From positions 124,001 to 188,000 of the forward strand of contig NZ_JAUZDX010000006.1 of the NCBI RefSeq assembly GCF_030704685.1: 64,000 nucleotides of DNA, written 5' to 3'. A program made the translations under genes and the position numbers. Positions 22,575 to 31,305 of the stretch are shown here, piece after piece. This DNA comes from Acidovorax sp. A1169 (GTDB taxonomy: Bacteria > Pseudomonadota > Gammaproteobacteria > Burkholderiales > Burkholderiaceae_C). Position 1 is the stretch's first letter. The number at the start of each line of letters is the position of its first letter. The notes beneath the pieces are model-generated. The model was given only the letters and a program-made list of their open reading frames with translations. It had not been told where the DNA came from and ran no database searches.

Positions 22575-23807
22575 TCACAGCCGGACCTCGGTGCTGGCGC
22601 TGGCCGCCTCGGCCGTGCCGCGTGCACGTTCCAGGTAGGCGCGCGACTTGTCGACTTCGCTGGTCAGCGTGTTCACCGTGGTCTGCATCGAGTCCAGCGC
22701 CTTGAGCTTGAAGTCGGCGATCGTGTCCATGGTCTGGTAGATGTTCTGGAAGGCCTGCTGCAGCTTGGCGATGTCGATGGTGCCCGAGGCCGCCTGCTGG
22801 TGGATGGCCGCGCTCTGGTCGCGCAGCATCTCGCTGGTGGATGCGATCAGGTTGCCGGTGGTGGTGTTGAGTGCGCTGATCTGGTCGAGCACCAGCTTCT
22901 GGTTGGCCAGGGCCTGGGCCACGATCACCGCCGTGCGCAGCGCCGAGATGGTGGTCGTGGTCGCGCGGTCCACGCCCTTCATCAGCTCCAGGTTGTTCTT
23001 GCGGATCATGTCCAGTGCCAGGTAGCCCTGGATGTTCACACTCATCTGCGTGAGCAGATCGGTGACCTTCTGGCGCGTGTAGAACAGCATCTCCTCGCGC
23101 ACCACGCGGGCCTTCTCGGGGTCTGCGGCGTCCAGCGAGTAGGCCTTGGCCTGCAGCTCGGTGTCGAGCTTCTTGCCGATGTGGATGTATTTTTCGAGCC
23201 GCTCCATCAGAGACCACAGGTTCTGCTTTTCCTGGTCGATGGCGGCGTTGTCGCGCAACAATTCGTCCTTGCCGCGCTTGAGGGTCTCGATGATGGCGTT
23301 CAGGTGAGCCTGCGAGGACTGGTAACGGTCAAAGTAGGCCACCAGCTTGCTGCCCATGGGGATGATGCCGAGCAGCTTGCGCACCGAGAACAGGTCGCCC
23401 TGGCGCGAGGGGTCGAGCTCCTCGATCTGCTGGCGCAGGTCGATCAGACCCTGGCCGATCTCCGTGCCCTTGCCGAACAGGCCGTTCTGCATGGACTGCA
23501 CGGGCCTGTCCAGCATGCGGTTGGACACGTTGGCCGATGCCTCGATGTCCTTGTTGCCCATGGAGTGGATGCGCTCCACGGCCTCCTTGAATTTGGGGTG
23601 CTGGCTGTCGCTCTGTGTGATGTCGTCGATGAACTGGCGCACCTGCGTGTCCAGGGCCTGTACGTCCTCGGGCTTCAGGCGCACCCGCCCGCTGGCCGAC
23701 TCGATGGGCACGGCCGCGACCGGCGCAGGGGGTTCCAGCACGAAGGCTGGCGCCGCCGCAGCCATGGCTGGGGGCGGCAGGGTGTCGGGCAGGGAGGTGT
23801 CGGTCAT
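22575..23807 (-). CDS. telA: TelA family (toxic anion resistance) protein
   Basis: 410 residues. The N-terminal 45 are Pro/Ala-rich. The rest is a long helical TelA domain: LKPEDVQALDTQVRQFIDDIT, SNRMLDRPVQSMQNGLFGKG, TEIGQGLIDLRQQIEELDPS and LFSVRKLLGIIPMGSKLVAYFDRY are its diagnostic blocks. TelA/YaaN proteins were named for tellurite resistance but their action is unknown. No membrane segment is seen. Ten bases separate it from the solute-binding protein stop, and two from the next start. Confidence 0.9.
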   Translation of the reverse strand: MTDTSLPDTLPPPAMAAAAPAFVLEPPAPVAAVPIESASGRVRLKPEDVQALDTQVRQFIDDITQSDSQHPKFKEAVERIHSMGNKDIEASANVSNRMLDRPVQSMQNGLFGKGTEIGQGLIDLRQQIEELDPSRQGDLFSVRKLLGIIPMGSKLVAYFDRYQSSQAHLNAIIETLKRGKDELLRDNAAIDQEKQNLWSLMERLEKYIHIGKKLDTELQAKAYSLDAADPEKARVVREEMLFYTRQKVTDLLTQMSVNIQGYLALDMIRKNNLELMKGVDRATTTTISALRTAVIVAQALANQKLVLDQISALNTTTGNLIASTSEMLRDQSAAIHQQAASGTIDIAKLQQAFQNIYQTMDTIADFKLKALDSMQTTVNTLTSEVDKSRAYLERARGTAEAASASTEVRL

Positions 23808-23817
23808 GGGGCAGTCC

Positions 23818-24942
23818 TTACTTGAATCGGGTTTCGATGGCCTCGATCATTCGCTCCAGCCATTCATGGCTGGGCGGATCGATCACGTCCACGAGCACCT
23901 CGGGCACCGCGATGCCGCGCTGGGCCCAGGTTTCGGGCCCCCGTGTGGCGCCACCGGTGCGAAAGCCGTACTCATTGGCCAGGGTACGCAGGGCGGGGTC
24001 GTTCTCCAGCGCTTCGCCCACGCGCACGCCGGCGGGCGTGTAGGGAACCAGCACGTGTTTGGAAAACACCGTCGGCCTGGGGTACATGAGCACCATGTCG
24101 CTCTTGATCTTGTTCGGGTGCTTGAGCCAGAACTCCACCATCTGCGACTCGTAGGCCATGAGCAGCGGTGCCTTGCCCATGCCCAGCGCCAGGTAGTCCT
24201 CGAACGGTCCGGACGAGGACTGTTCCTGGAAACCCTGGCGCAGGAACAGCGGCGCCACCGTGGGCAGCACCCGGTCCACATCGGCCTGGCTCTGCACGAT
24301 CTGCTGGTTGTTGACCAAGTAGCTGGCCAGCGCCAGGTACATGGCGGCGCTGTTGGAGGTGCGCACATCGGTGGAGCTGATCAGCAGCGACTTGTTGGTC
24401 GAGAACGCCTGGCTGCCCTTGAGGTCACGCCAGCGCTTGCCTTTATCTATCAGGTCCATCAGGGCCGGCAGGTCTACCAGGTAATAGATGTCGCCTTGGC
24501 GCTCGGCGATGCCGTTGGCCACCAGGATGTCGGCGATGGGGCGCCAACTGGCCAGCACCATGGGGGTGTAGAAGGGCGTGAACACCGCGCTGGCCTTGGC
24601 CTGCGCCTTGAGCTGCGCGGCGGCGGGTGCACCGGAGGGAAAGCCGAAGTCGTAGGCCTTGGCGTCGTAGCGTCCGGCAATGGCGCGCGAGCCGGCTTTC
24701 TCGATCACCACGGTGATGCCGCGCGCGGCCAGGGCCTGCTGCACGCGCGGGTCGGCAAAGAAGGCCTCCTTCTCCGAGCCGATAAGGCCGCGCGCCTGGA
24801 CCTGCCGGGCCTGCTCGATGCGTGCAGCCTCCTGGGCATTGCGTTCGCCGGTCACGCTGGTGTTGGAGAACCAGATACCCCCCGCGACACCGGCCAGCAA
24901 CAGGGCGGCGAGGAGCGGGGCGACGAACTTGCGGATTTCCAC
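23818..24942 (-). CDS. Membrane-anchored solute-binding protein, first gene of TelA operon
   Basis: 374 residues from the GTG at 24942, which has AGAGG nine bases upstream. Longer in-frame extensions have no site. A single N-terminal hydrophobic segment (FVAPLLAALLLAGVAGGIWF) is a signal or anchor. The rest is a periplasmic type II binding-protein fold with RAIAGRYDAKAYDFGFPSG, STNKSLLISSTDVRTSNSA and MAYESQMVEFWL. The family relates to extracellular solute-binding proteins of ABC systems, but no permease or ATPase gene is here. Together with the next three genes it makes one operon of envelope proteins around TelA. Confidence 0.8.
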   Translation of the reverse strand: MEIRKFVAPLLAALLLAGVAGGIWFSNTSVTGERNAQEAARIEQARQVQARGLIGSEKEAFFADPRVQQALAARGITVVIEKAGSRAIAGRYDAKAYDFGFPSGAPAAAQLKAQAKASAVFTPFYTPMVLASWRPIADILVANGIAERQGDIYYLVDLPALMDLIDKGKRWRDLKGSQAFSTNKSLLISSTDVRTSNSAAMYLALASYLVNNQQIVQSQADVDRVLPTVAPLFLRQGFQEQSSSGPFEDYLALGMGKAPLLMAYESQMVEFWLKHPNKIKSDMVLMYPRPTVFSKHVLVPYTPAGVRVGEALENDPALRTLANEYGFRTGGATRGPETWAQRGIAVPEVLVDVIDPPSHEWLERMIEAIETRFK

Positions 24943-25183
24943 CGGTGGATGCCTCTTGGATTGTGTTTTCTGTGACAACCATGCTAGGGACGATTTGTGA
25001 CAATTTGATTGCAATGATGTGGCAGACGCAGACCCTGAGGCATGCGAGCTGGGCGTGCCAGGGCGCAGGAACCGTGTGAAAACGCAGGGCTTTGCCGCAT
25101 TGCTGTCACATTGGCCTGCGATGGTGGGCAGGTCCGCCGTGTGACCTGGCAACTTGCAGGTTGCTCCTTCCTGCGACCTCCGT

Positions 25184-27508
25184 ATGCCTTCGCAACCCTT
25201 TCCCGCAACCTCCCATTCCCTGGCGTTCGACGACAAGCGCGGCCTAGCGGGCGCACTGCTGTGGATGCTGGTCGCCGAGGCCTCGCAGGCCTATGCGTTT
25301 GGCAGCCTGGACATGAGCCTCATCTGGCCGGCCGACGGTATCGCCATCGGGCTGGTGCTGGCCTACGGGCTGCGCATGCTGTGGTACCTGGGGGCAGCTG
25401 TGGCCTTGTGGCATGCACTGCATGGCATCCCCGTGCTTCAATCGCTGATCGGCGTGCTGGCCCTGGTGGCCGCTGTGTCGCTGGTGTGGTGGCTGGTGCA
25501 GCGTGACCGGCGCAGCGAGGCAGAGCGCAACCCGGTCGCTACGGCCATCCGCTTCCATGCCTTCACCGTGCTGCCGGGGGCGGCGGTCCTCACGGCGTTG
25601 GGCAGCTGGCAGTTTTTGCTCACGCCGGGCGAGCAGCAGGGCGGTGTCCTGCGCGTGGCGGGGGTCATGGGCATGTCCGAAGTGTTTGGCATTTTGCTGT
25701 TCTGCCGGTTGACCGAGCTGGCCGCCCATGCCCTCGATGGAGGCTGGAGGGCGGGCCCGCTGCGCTGGGCACGCTGGCAGACCTTCTGGGTGGCTGGGTT
25801 GGTGGCGGTGATGGCGGTGGCACACTGGGGCCCTTCCCTGGCGGGTATGGGCGTGGGCCCATCGGCGCGCTACATCGTCTTTCTGCTGGTGGCCTGGGCA
25901 GCCTACCGTGGCAGCCCCTTGTTCGTGCACCTGACCACGGCGCTCTCGGCGCTGACCCTGCTGGCGTTTGCGCCGCCTTTGGTGGCCGGCCAAAGCCCTT
26001 ACCTGGTCGTGTTGGACCAGGCCGTGCTCATGGTCTGCCTGGCAGCGCTCAGCTTCTTTGCCTCGGCGACGATGGAGCATCGCCGGCAGATGGAGCGCAG
26101 CCTGCACGAGGCCGCCAGCAACGATGGCCTGACGGGCTTTCTCAACGAGCGCGGTCTGCTCAAGACCCTCCAGGCGGCGGGGCCGGTCCATCTGGTGGGC
26201 ATCAGCCTGCACAACCTGGAGCATGTGGTGGGACTGATCGGCCTGGGCCGCACGCGTGAGATCGAGCAGGACGTGTCGATCTACCTGCGCAACCAATGGG
26301 GTCGCAGCTGCTTTTACGCGCGGCCACGCGATGGCTTCTTCGTGGTGGCGGTGCCTTTGGCAGGGGGCGATGTGAACGCGCGGCTGTTGCAGCTGCGTGC
26401 CGCCCTCGACGGGCGCCGCTATGTCTTTGCCGAGCACAGCGTGCGCATCCAGGCCGCGCTCGGGCTGCTGCCGCTGGACGAGGGGCAGGCCCTGGGCGAC
26501 GACATCCTGGCGGCACTGATGCTGCTGTGCGAGGTGGACGGCGACCCTGCATTGAGCGACCGCCATGCGCAGGGCGGTGACCTGGCACCCGGCCACCTGA
26601 TGCGCATCCGCCGAGGGCAGCTCTCGCAGGTCGAGGCGCTCAAGGACGCGCTGCGTCTGCCGGCCGGCAGCCCCGAGGCCAGTGGCCTGTGGCTGGCCTG
26701 CCAGCCCATCCGCTCGGCGCACGGCGACCACGATGGCGACCTGGGGGTAGAGGTGCTGCTGCGCTGGGCGTCGGGCAACGGATCGAACCACCTGCCTGGG
26801 GAGTTCCTGCCGCTGGCCGAACGCTATGGGCGCATGCCCCAGGTGGACCGGTGGGTCATCACGCAGGTGTTCGCGGCCCTCGTGGCCCATGGCATCACCC
26901 ACAGGGACCTTGGCAAGGTGGCCATCAACCTGTCGGGCTCGTCGGTGTCGGACCCGCGGCTGCTGGCCCACATCGACCAGTGCCTGGCCGCCAGCGGGCT
27001 CGACCCCGCGATGTTCTGCTTCGAGGTCACGGAGACCGCCGGCATCGTGCAGCGCAGCCGCGCGGTGGACCTGCTGGCCAGCCTGCGCGCCATGGGGGCG
27101 CGCACCTCGCTCGATGATTTCGGCACGGGCCTCGCCACTTTCGACTACCTCAAGTCGCTGCCGCTCGATTTCGTGAAGATCGACGGCAGCTTCGTGCGCG
27201 ACGTGCTCTCCTCGCGGGTCGACCAGCGCATCGTGCTGGCCATCTGCGACGTGGCCCGGACCATGGGGCTCACGACCATTGCCGAGTTTGTCGAGACTCC
27301 AGCCCAGCGCTCGCTGCTGGCGGCCTACGGCGTGGACTATGTGCAGGGCTTCGGCATTGCCAGGCCCGTGCCGCTGACACACTACCTGCAGCAACTGGTG
27401 CGCCGCGATCCGCGCTCTGCCACGCAGGCGGCGCCGACCCATGCCATGGCCGGCCGATGGCAGGCAGGGCATGGCCGCCTGGTGCCGGGCATGGCGCCAA
27501 GTGAATGA
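25184..27508 (+). CDS. MASE1-like membrane protein with degenerate GGDEF and EAL domains
   Basis: 774 residues from the ATG at 25184 (an ATG at 25154 would add ten). Seven or eight membrane helices (about 15-290) begin like MASE1 sensors. The GGDEF-like region (about 310-460) has RPRDGFF where GGDEF should be, so cyclase activity is unlikely. The EAL domain (about 490-760) has EVLLRW in place of EALLRW, FEVTET, the metal-binding DDFGTG, KIDGSFV, and FVE plus QGFG at the end. It is therefore probably a c-di-GMP phosphodiesterase with a GGDEF regulatory remnant. It is divergent from the TelA operon. Confidence 0.85.
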   Translation: MPSQPFPATSHSLAFDDKRGLAGALLWMLVAEASQAYAFGSLDMSLIWPADGIAIGLVLAYGLRMLWYLGAAVALWHALHGIPVLQSLIGVLALVAAVSLVWWLVQRDRRSEAERNPVATAIRFHAFTVLPGAAVLTALGSWQFLLTPGEQQGGVLRVAGVMGMSEVFGILLFCRLTELAAHALDGGWRAGPLRWARWQTFWVAGLVAVMAVAHWGPSLAGMGVGPSARYIVFLLVAWAAYRGSPLFVHLTTALSALTLLAFAPPLVAGQSPYLVVLDQAVLMVCLAALSFFASATMEHRRQMERSLHEAASNDGLTGFLNERGLLKTLQAAGPVHLVGISLHNLEHVVGLIGLGRTREIEQDVSIYLRNQWGRSCFYARPRDGFFVVAVPLAGGDVNARLLQLRAALDGRRYVFAEHSVRIQAALGLLPLDEGQALGDDILAALMLLCEVDGDPALSDRHAQGGDLAPGHLMRIRRGQLSQVEALKDALRLPAGSPEASGLWLACQPIRSAHGDHDGDLGVEVLLRWASGNGSNHLPGEFLPLAERYGRMPQVDRWVITQVFAALVAHGITHRDLGKVAINLSGSSVSDPRLLAHIDQCLAASGLDPAMFCFEVTETAGIVQRSRAVDLLASLRAMGARTSLDDFGTGLATFDYLKSLPLDFVKIDGSFVRDVLSSRVDQRIVLAICDVARTMGLTTIAEFVETPAQRSLLAAYGVDYVQGFGIARPVPLTHYLQQLVRRDPRSATQAAPTHAMAGRWQAGHGRLVPGMAPSE

Positions 27509-27601
27509 CATGGTGCAAGGGCCGGAGCCTTTTGTCACGCAATCGCAATATGCGACTTGTAAGCTCTGGTGTCATTCCCTGCCGCATGGGCCATCCCCTT
27601 C

Positions 27602-28861
27602 ATGTCCGAACTCCCCGCCTATCTGCACGACTGCCGCCCGCGTTTTCGCCAGCCCAGCGCTGGAGACATGTGCACCGAGGTGCCCTTCATGGCGGTGGAA
27701 GAGACCAATGAGAAGGTCATGGAGATCTTCAGCGAACACAAGGACCTGATCAGCCTGCCGGTCGTGGAGGGCGGTCGCCCCATCGGCCTGATCAACCGCG
27801 ACATCTTCATGTCCGAGATGAGCAAGCCCTACCGCTGGGAAATCTACGGGCGCAAGAACTGCATCGCCTTCATGGACAAGGCGCCGCTGATCGTCGATGC
27901 CGAGATGGGCATCGAGGAGCTGACCTTCAAGACCGTTGAGTATGGCGAGAAGGCGCTGTCGGACGGCTTCATCGTCGCCCGCGAAGGCGCTTTCGTCGGC
28001 GTGGGCCACGGCCTGCAACTGATGCGCGTGGTGGCCGAACTGCAGGCCGCGCGCAACCGCCAGGTGATGCACAGCATCGAGTACGCCAGCGTGATCCAGC
28101 GCTCCATGCTGCGTGCATCGCGCGATGCCCTGGTGCAGGCACAGGCCGATGCCGACCTGGTGTGGGAGCCGCGCGACGTGGTGGGAGGCGACTTTTACCA
28201 GTTCACCGCCATGCCCGACGGCTGGTTCGCCATGGTGGCCGACTGCACCGGCCACGGCGTGCCGGGCGCCTTCATGACGCTGATCGCATCGAGCACCCTG
28301 GGCAAGGCCATTGAGCAGTACGGACCGCGCGACCCGGCGCAACTGCTCTCCAGCGTCAACCGCAGCATCAAGCAGATGCTCGGCCAGATGGATGGCCAGG
28401 ACGACACCCCGGGATCTGACGACGGCATGGACGCCGCCTGCTTCTGGTACCAGCCAGCCACGCGCGAGCTGCGTTTTGCCGGCGCGAACCTTTCGCTCTT
28501 CGTGCTGGCGCCCGGTGCGCAAGCGGTGCAGGTGGTGGCCGGCGAGCGCAAGGGCGTGGGCTACGTGGACAGTGACTTCGACCACACCTGGACCAACCAG
28601 ACGGTGGCCCTGGCGCCTGGCAGCCTGGTGTTCGTGACCACCGATGGCCTCATCGACCAGGTGGGTGGCCCCAAGGCCATCACCTTCGGCAAGCGCCGCA
28701 TCCAGGAGGTGATCGTGGACCAGCGCGAGCAAACCCCCGCGCAACTGAACGCCGCCATGCAGCAGGCGCTGCAGGATTGGCAAGGCAGCCACCAGCGCCG
28801 CGATGACCTGACCTTCTTCTGTTTTCGGGCCCAGGTTCACACCCCCGGCCCCACACCCTGA
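27602..28861 (+). CDS. CBS-domain PP2C/SpoIIE phosphatase, Sia-type
   Basis: 419 residues. Residues 1-135 make a CBS pair (VPFMAVEETNEKVMEIFSEHK, PVVEGGRPIGLINRDIFM, FIVAREGAFVGVGHG). A short helix (about 145-165) joins to a SpoIIE-type PP2C domain with DVVGGDFY, ADCTGHGVPGAF, TTDGLIDQ and RRDDLTFF, all metal-binding motifs being intact. In Pseudomonas SiaA the same phosphatase is joined to membrane sensor domains, here replaced by CBS. The substrate is most likely the SiaC phosphoprotein encoded eight bases downstream. No strong ribosome site precedes the chosen ATG. Confidence 0.85.
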   Translation: MSELPAYLHDCRPRFRQPSAGDMCTEVPFMAVEETNEKVMEIFSEHKDLISLPVVEGGRPIGLINRDIFMSEMSKPYRWEIYGRKNCIAFMDKAPLIVDAEMGIEELTFKTVEYGEKALSDGFIVAREGAFVGVGHGLQLMRVVAELQAARNRQVMHSIEYASVIQRSMLRASRDALVQAQADADLVWEPRDVVGGDFYQFTAMPDGWFAMVADCTGHGVPGAFMTLIASSTLGKAIEQYGPRDPAQLLSSVNRSIKQMLGQMDGQDDTPGSDDGMDAACFWYQPATRELRFAGANLSLFVLAPGAQAVQVVAGERKGVGYVDSDFDHTWTNQTVALAPGSLVFVTTDGLIDQVGGPKAITFGKRRIQEVIVDQREQTPAQLNAAMQQALQDWQGSHQRRDDLTFFCFRAQVHTPGPTP

Positions 28862-28869
28862 AATCCCGG

Positions 28870-29259
28870 ATGGACAACCTCTACATACCCCCCACACCCA
28901 GCTCGCCGGAAGTGGACTTCAAGTTCGACGAGAACACGCTCAGCCTGCGCGGCGAGTCGTACCCGGAGAATGCCGCCGCGTTCTATGGCGACATCCTGCG
29001 CCAGCTGCAGGCCTACCTGGGCGCCCGCAGCGGCCAGAAGATCCAGGTCAGCATTGCCCTGGCCTACTTCAACAGCTCCAGCACCAAGATGCTGTTCAAT
29101 CTGGTCGGCCTGCTCAGCGATGCGGCGGAGGCGGGCAACGAGGTGGTGCTCAACTGGTTCCACGACGAAGAGGACGACACGATCTTCGAGTTTGGCCAGG
29201 AGCTCAAGGACGACTTCACGGCCATCCAGTTTGTCAACCACGCTGTGAAATCGGCGTGA
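28870..29259 (+). CDS. siaC: SiaC family regulatory phosphoprotein
   Basis: 129 residues with the SiaC/DUF1987 fold (MDNLYIPPTPSSPEVDFKFD, LSLRGESYPENAAAFYG, ALAYFNSSSTKMLFNLVGLL). The Thr of SSSTKML (residue 72) aligns with the SiaC phosphorylation site known in Pseudomonas. In that system the dephosphorylated form binds and activates the diguanylate cyclase SiaD, and the phosphorylated form does not. It is encoded between its likely phosphatase and the cyclase, with gaps of eight and nine bases. The usual SiaB kinase gene is absent here. Confidence 0.9.
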   Translation: MDNLYIPPTPSSPEVDFKFDENTLSLRGESYPENAAAFYGDILRQLQAYLGARSGQKIQVSIALAYFNSSSTKMLFNLVGLLSDAAEAGNEVVLNWFHDEEDDTIFEFGQELKDDFTAIQFVNHAVKSA

Positions 29260-29268
29260 CGGGTTTCG

Positions 29269-29994
29269 ATGTCCGACGCACCTGACCTGTTCGACGCCGA
29301 AAGCCGTGCCTTGCTCGCGGCCCGCCTGGCCTTCGATGATGCGGCCAGCCCCCCGGGGATGCACCGCCATGCCCTGGGCGAACTCCTGACCTCCTACGAG
29401 CGCCTGCTGCGCGAAACGCGCCGCATGGTGCGGCGCAGTGATCGGGCCGAGCTGGAGATGAACCAGCTCAACCAGCGTCTGCAGGACCTCACCGGCCAGC
29501 TGGAGTACCGCGCCACGCACGACCCGCTCACCGGCGTGCTCAACCGTGCGGCCATCATCGAGCGCTCCAACCGCTACCTCGCCAGCGACAGCCTGGCGCT
29601 GATCGTGCTCGATATCGACCACTTTAAGCGCGTCAACGATTCTTTCGGCCATCCGGTGGGCGACACGGTGATCTGCGGGGTGGTGGACTGCCTCAAGGGT
29701 GTGGCACCCTCCATCGCCCAGATCGGGCGCGTGGGCGGGGAGGAGTTCACGGCGCTGCTGCCCGGTCTCTCGCTGGAGTCTGCGGCCCACGCCGCCGAAG
29801 GCATGCGCCGGGCGATTGCGTCCCATGATTTCCAGCTGCCGGACGGCAGCCGCGTGACCGCCAGCTTTGGCGTGAGCTGGCAAGAGCGCGGCAGCAGCTT
29901 CGACGCGGCCTATGGCAGCGCCGACGAGGCCCTGTACCAGGCCAAGCGGGCCGGGCGCAACCAGGTGGCCCGCGCTGCCATGGCCGTGGCCTGA
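29269..29994 (+). CDS. siaD: Diguanylate cyclase, SiaD-like
   Basis: 241 residues. An N-terminal helical coiled coil (about 30-85; LLRETRRMVRRSDRAELEMN, LNQRLQDLTGQL) is followed by a GGDEF domain with DPLTGVLNR, LDIDHFKRVND and the active GGEEF. There is no RxxD product-inhibition site before GGEEF (IAQIGRVGGEEF), so it should not be feedback-limited. The coiled coil is where SiaC would dock. It is cytoplasmic and is the third gene of the Sia-type unit. Confidence 0.85.
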   Translation: MSDAPDLFDAESRALLAARLAFDDAASPPGMHRHALGELLTSYERLLRETRRMVRRSDRAELEMNQLNQRLQDLTGQLEYRATHDPLTGVLNRAAIIERSNRYLASDSLALIVLDIDHFKRVNDSFGHPVGDTVICGVVDCLKGVAPSIAQIGRVGGEEFTALLPGLSLESAAHAAEGMRRAIASHDFQLPDGSRVTASFGVSWQERGSSFDAAYGSADEALYQAKRAGRNQVARAAMAVA

Positions 29995-30060
29995 GGCATT
30001 GCACTGCGCGTGGTGCATTGTCGCCACACCGGCCCGCCATGGGTGCATTTGTCTTTGAAA

Positions 30061-30080
30061 TACTGTATATTTTTACAGTA
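30061..30080 (+). promoter_or_regulatory. LexA (SOS) box
   Basis: TACTGTATATTTTTACAGTA matches the E. coli-type LexA consensus CTGT-N8-ACAG, including the flanking TA/TA. It ends 17 bases before the start codon at 30098. A TTGAAA at 30055-30060 lies just ahead of the box, so the box could overlap a promoter. Confidence 0.85.
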
Positions 30081-30097
30081 TCTAGAAGGAGCCACCC

Positions 30098-30403
30098 ATG
30101 GACACCATCGAAACCACCTACAGCGTCGCCCTGCGCGACTACCCTGAACTGCCTGCCAAAGAGCGCACAGCTGCCGAGGCCCGCTACCTGCGTGTGCTGG
30201 AGCGCAAGCTGGGCGGCCCCGACGTGGTGGCCGACGCGCTGCGTGCCGTGATGCAACTGGAAGAGTCCGATGGCAACGATGTCAGCGCCGAGGACCTGGC
30301 CATGGCCGGCCAGTGGACGAAGGCGGCCAATGCCGCCCGCGAGGCCGGCTACCAGGGCCTGGGCGAGGTCGATGGCGCGTACTTCGAAGTGCGCCTGGCC
30401 TGA
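30098..30403 (+). CDS. Small hypothetical protein behind a LexA box
   Basis: 101 residues, with AGAAGGA eight bases before the ATG. It is acidic and helical (RDYPELPAKERTAAEARYLRV, then VADALRAVMQLEES, MAGQWTKAANAAREAGYQ), with no membrane or signal segment and no recognised domain. The LexA box just upstream predicts DNA-damage induction. Its stop overlaps the start of the next gene as TGATG, so both would be induced together. A role in damage response is inferred from the box only. Confidence 0.65.
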   Translation: MDTIETTYSVALRDYPELPAKERTAAEARYLRVLERKLGGPDVVADALRAVMQLEESDGNDVSAEDLAMAGQWTKAANAAREAGYQGLGEVDGAYFEVRLA

Positions 30404-30705
30404 TGCCGGGCGCAGAGATCGCTGGCATGACGCTCGATCAATGGGCCATTGCAGTGCTCGGCGCCGTGGCCGTGTGGCTGTCCCAGTCCGCCCATGAACC
30501 GGTGCGGCGCTGTGCCTGCCTGGCCGGGTTGATGGCGCAGCCGTTTGCCTTCTACACCGCATGGCAGTTGCAGCACGCGGGGGTGCTGGTGCTGGCGCTG
30601 GTCTTCACCCTGGCGTGGCTGCGGGGCCTGTGGGTGCATTGGCTCGCGCCGCGCCGCCAGGCAGGGGTGGGCACTATCCAGATGGTGCCGGGGCGCAAAG
30701 CCTGA
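30403..30705 (+). CDS. Small membrane protein, second gene of the LexA-box unit
   Basis: 100 residues. Three hydrophobic stretches (DQWAIAVLGAVAVWLSQSA, ACLAGLMAQPFAFYTAWQL, GVLVLALVFTLAWLRGLWVH) are likely membrane segments. The C-terminal tail is basic. It is co-translated with the LexA-box gene (TGATG overlap). An SOS-induced inner-membrane protein could act as a division inhibitor or toxin, but nothing seen proves it. No family is recognised. Confidence 0.6.
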   Translation: MPGAEIAGMTLDQWAIAVLGAVAVWLSQSAHEPVRRCACLAGLMAQPFAFYTAWQLQHAGVLVLALVFTLAWLRGLWVHWLAPRRQAGVGTIQMVPGRKA

Positions 30706-30811
30706 AGCCCGACTCTCTTGCGCCGGCCCATGGCCGCCTGTGCGATGGTCTTAATTTTCTTGACCGCAGCCTCCCCACCTGCCACGTTCGGTGATCTACC
30801 GGAGATTGCCT

Positions 30812-31279
30812 ATGTTCACAGAGAAGATGCCTTCCAACAGCCAGACTGCCTTGCGCAGGGCGCGCGACTGCCATGAAATCCGGCAGGCGTATACCGCGTT
30901 TCTTGCCTCGCTCAAACAGGCCAGTGGCCTGCCGGATGTGGGCTTCTTCGTGGCCGATGTGGGGCAGGACGTGGTGATCACCACGCCCTCGGGTGAGTCG
31001 TCGCCTTACCTGCTGATCTGCAGCGATGGCGCCGAGGCGGTGTGGGGCCGGGTCTTGTTTCTCACGCTCAATCCTCTTACCGGAACCCGGTTGCCCATCT
31101 TTGCCGTGCGCCTTCGCCCCGACGCGGTGGTGCTCAACGACGAAGGTACTCGGGAGTGGGAAGCCAGTTTCAAGGAGGGTGATCCTTTCAACCAGATCGA
31201 GATCAAGCAGTTGGTCTATGAGCTGATGTACGGCCAGATCGCATTCAACAGCAAAGGGCTGATTCCCGAGGACGCCTGA
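30812..31279 (+). CDS. Hypothetical protein, about 155 residues
   Basis: Starts at the ATG with GGAG eight bases upstream. A longer frame from 30791 lacks a site. An N-terminal helical part (ALRRARDCHEIRQAYTAFLAS) is followed by a mixed strand region (VVITTPSGESSPYLLICSDG, GRVLFLTLNPLTGTRLPIFAV). There is no membrane or signal segment. It converges with the AraC-type gene, 26 bases apart. Not recognised. Confidence 0.6.
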   Translation: MFTEKMPSNSQTALRRARDCHEIRQAYTAFLASLKQASGLPDVGFFVADVGQDVVITTPSGESSPYLLICSDGAEAVWGRVLFLTLNPLTGTRLPIFAVRLRPDAVVLNDEGTREWEASFKEGDPFNQIEIKQLVYELMYGQIAFNSKGLIPEDA

Positions 31280-31305
31280 GAAGGGGAAGGGCCGCGGCGC
31301 TGCCG

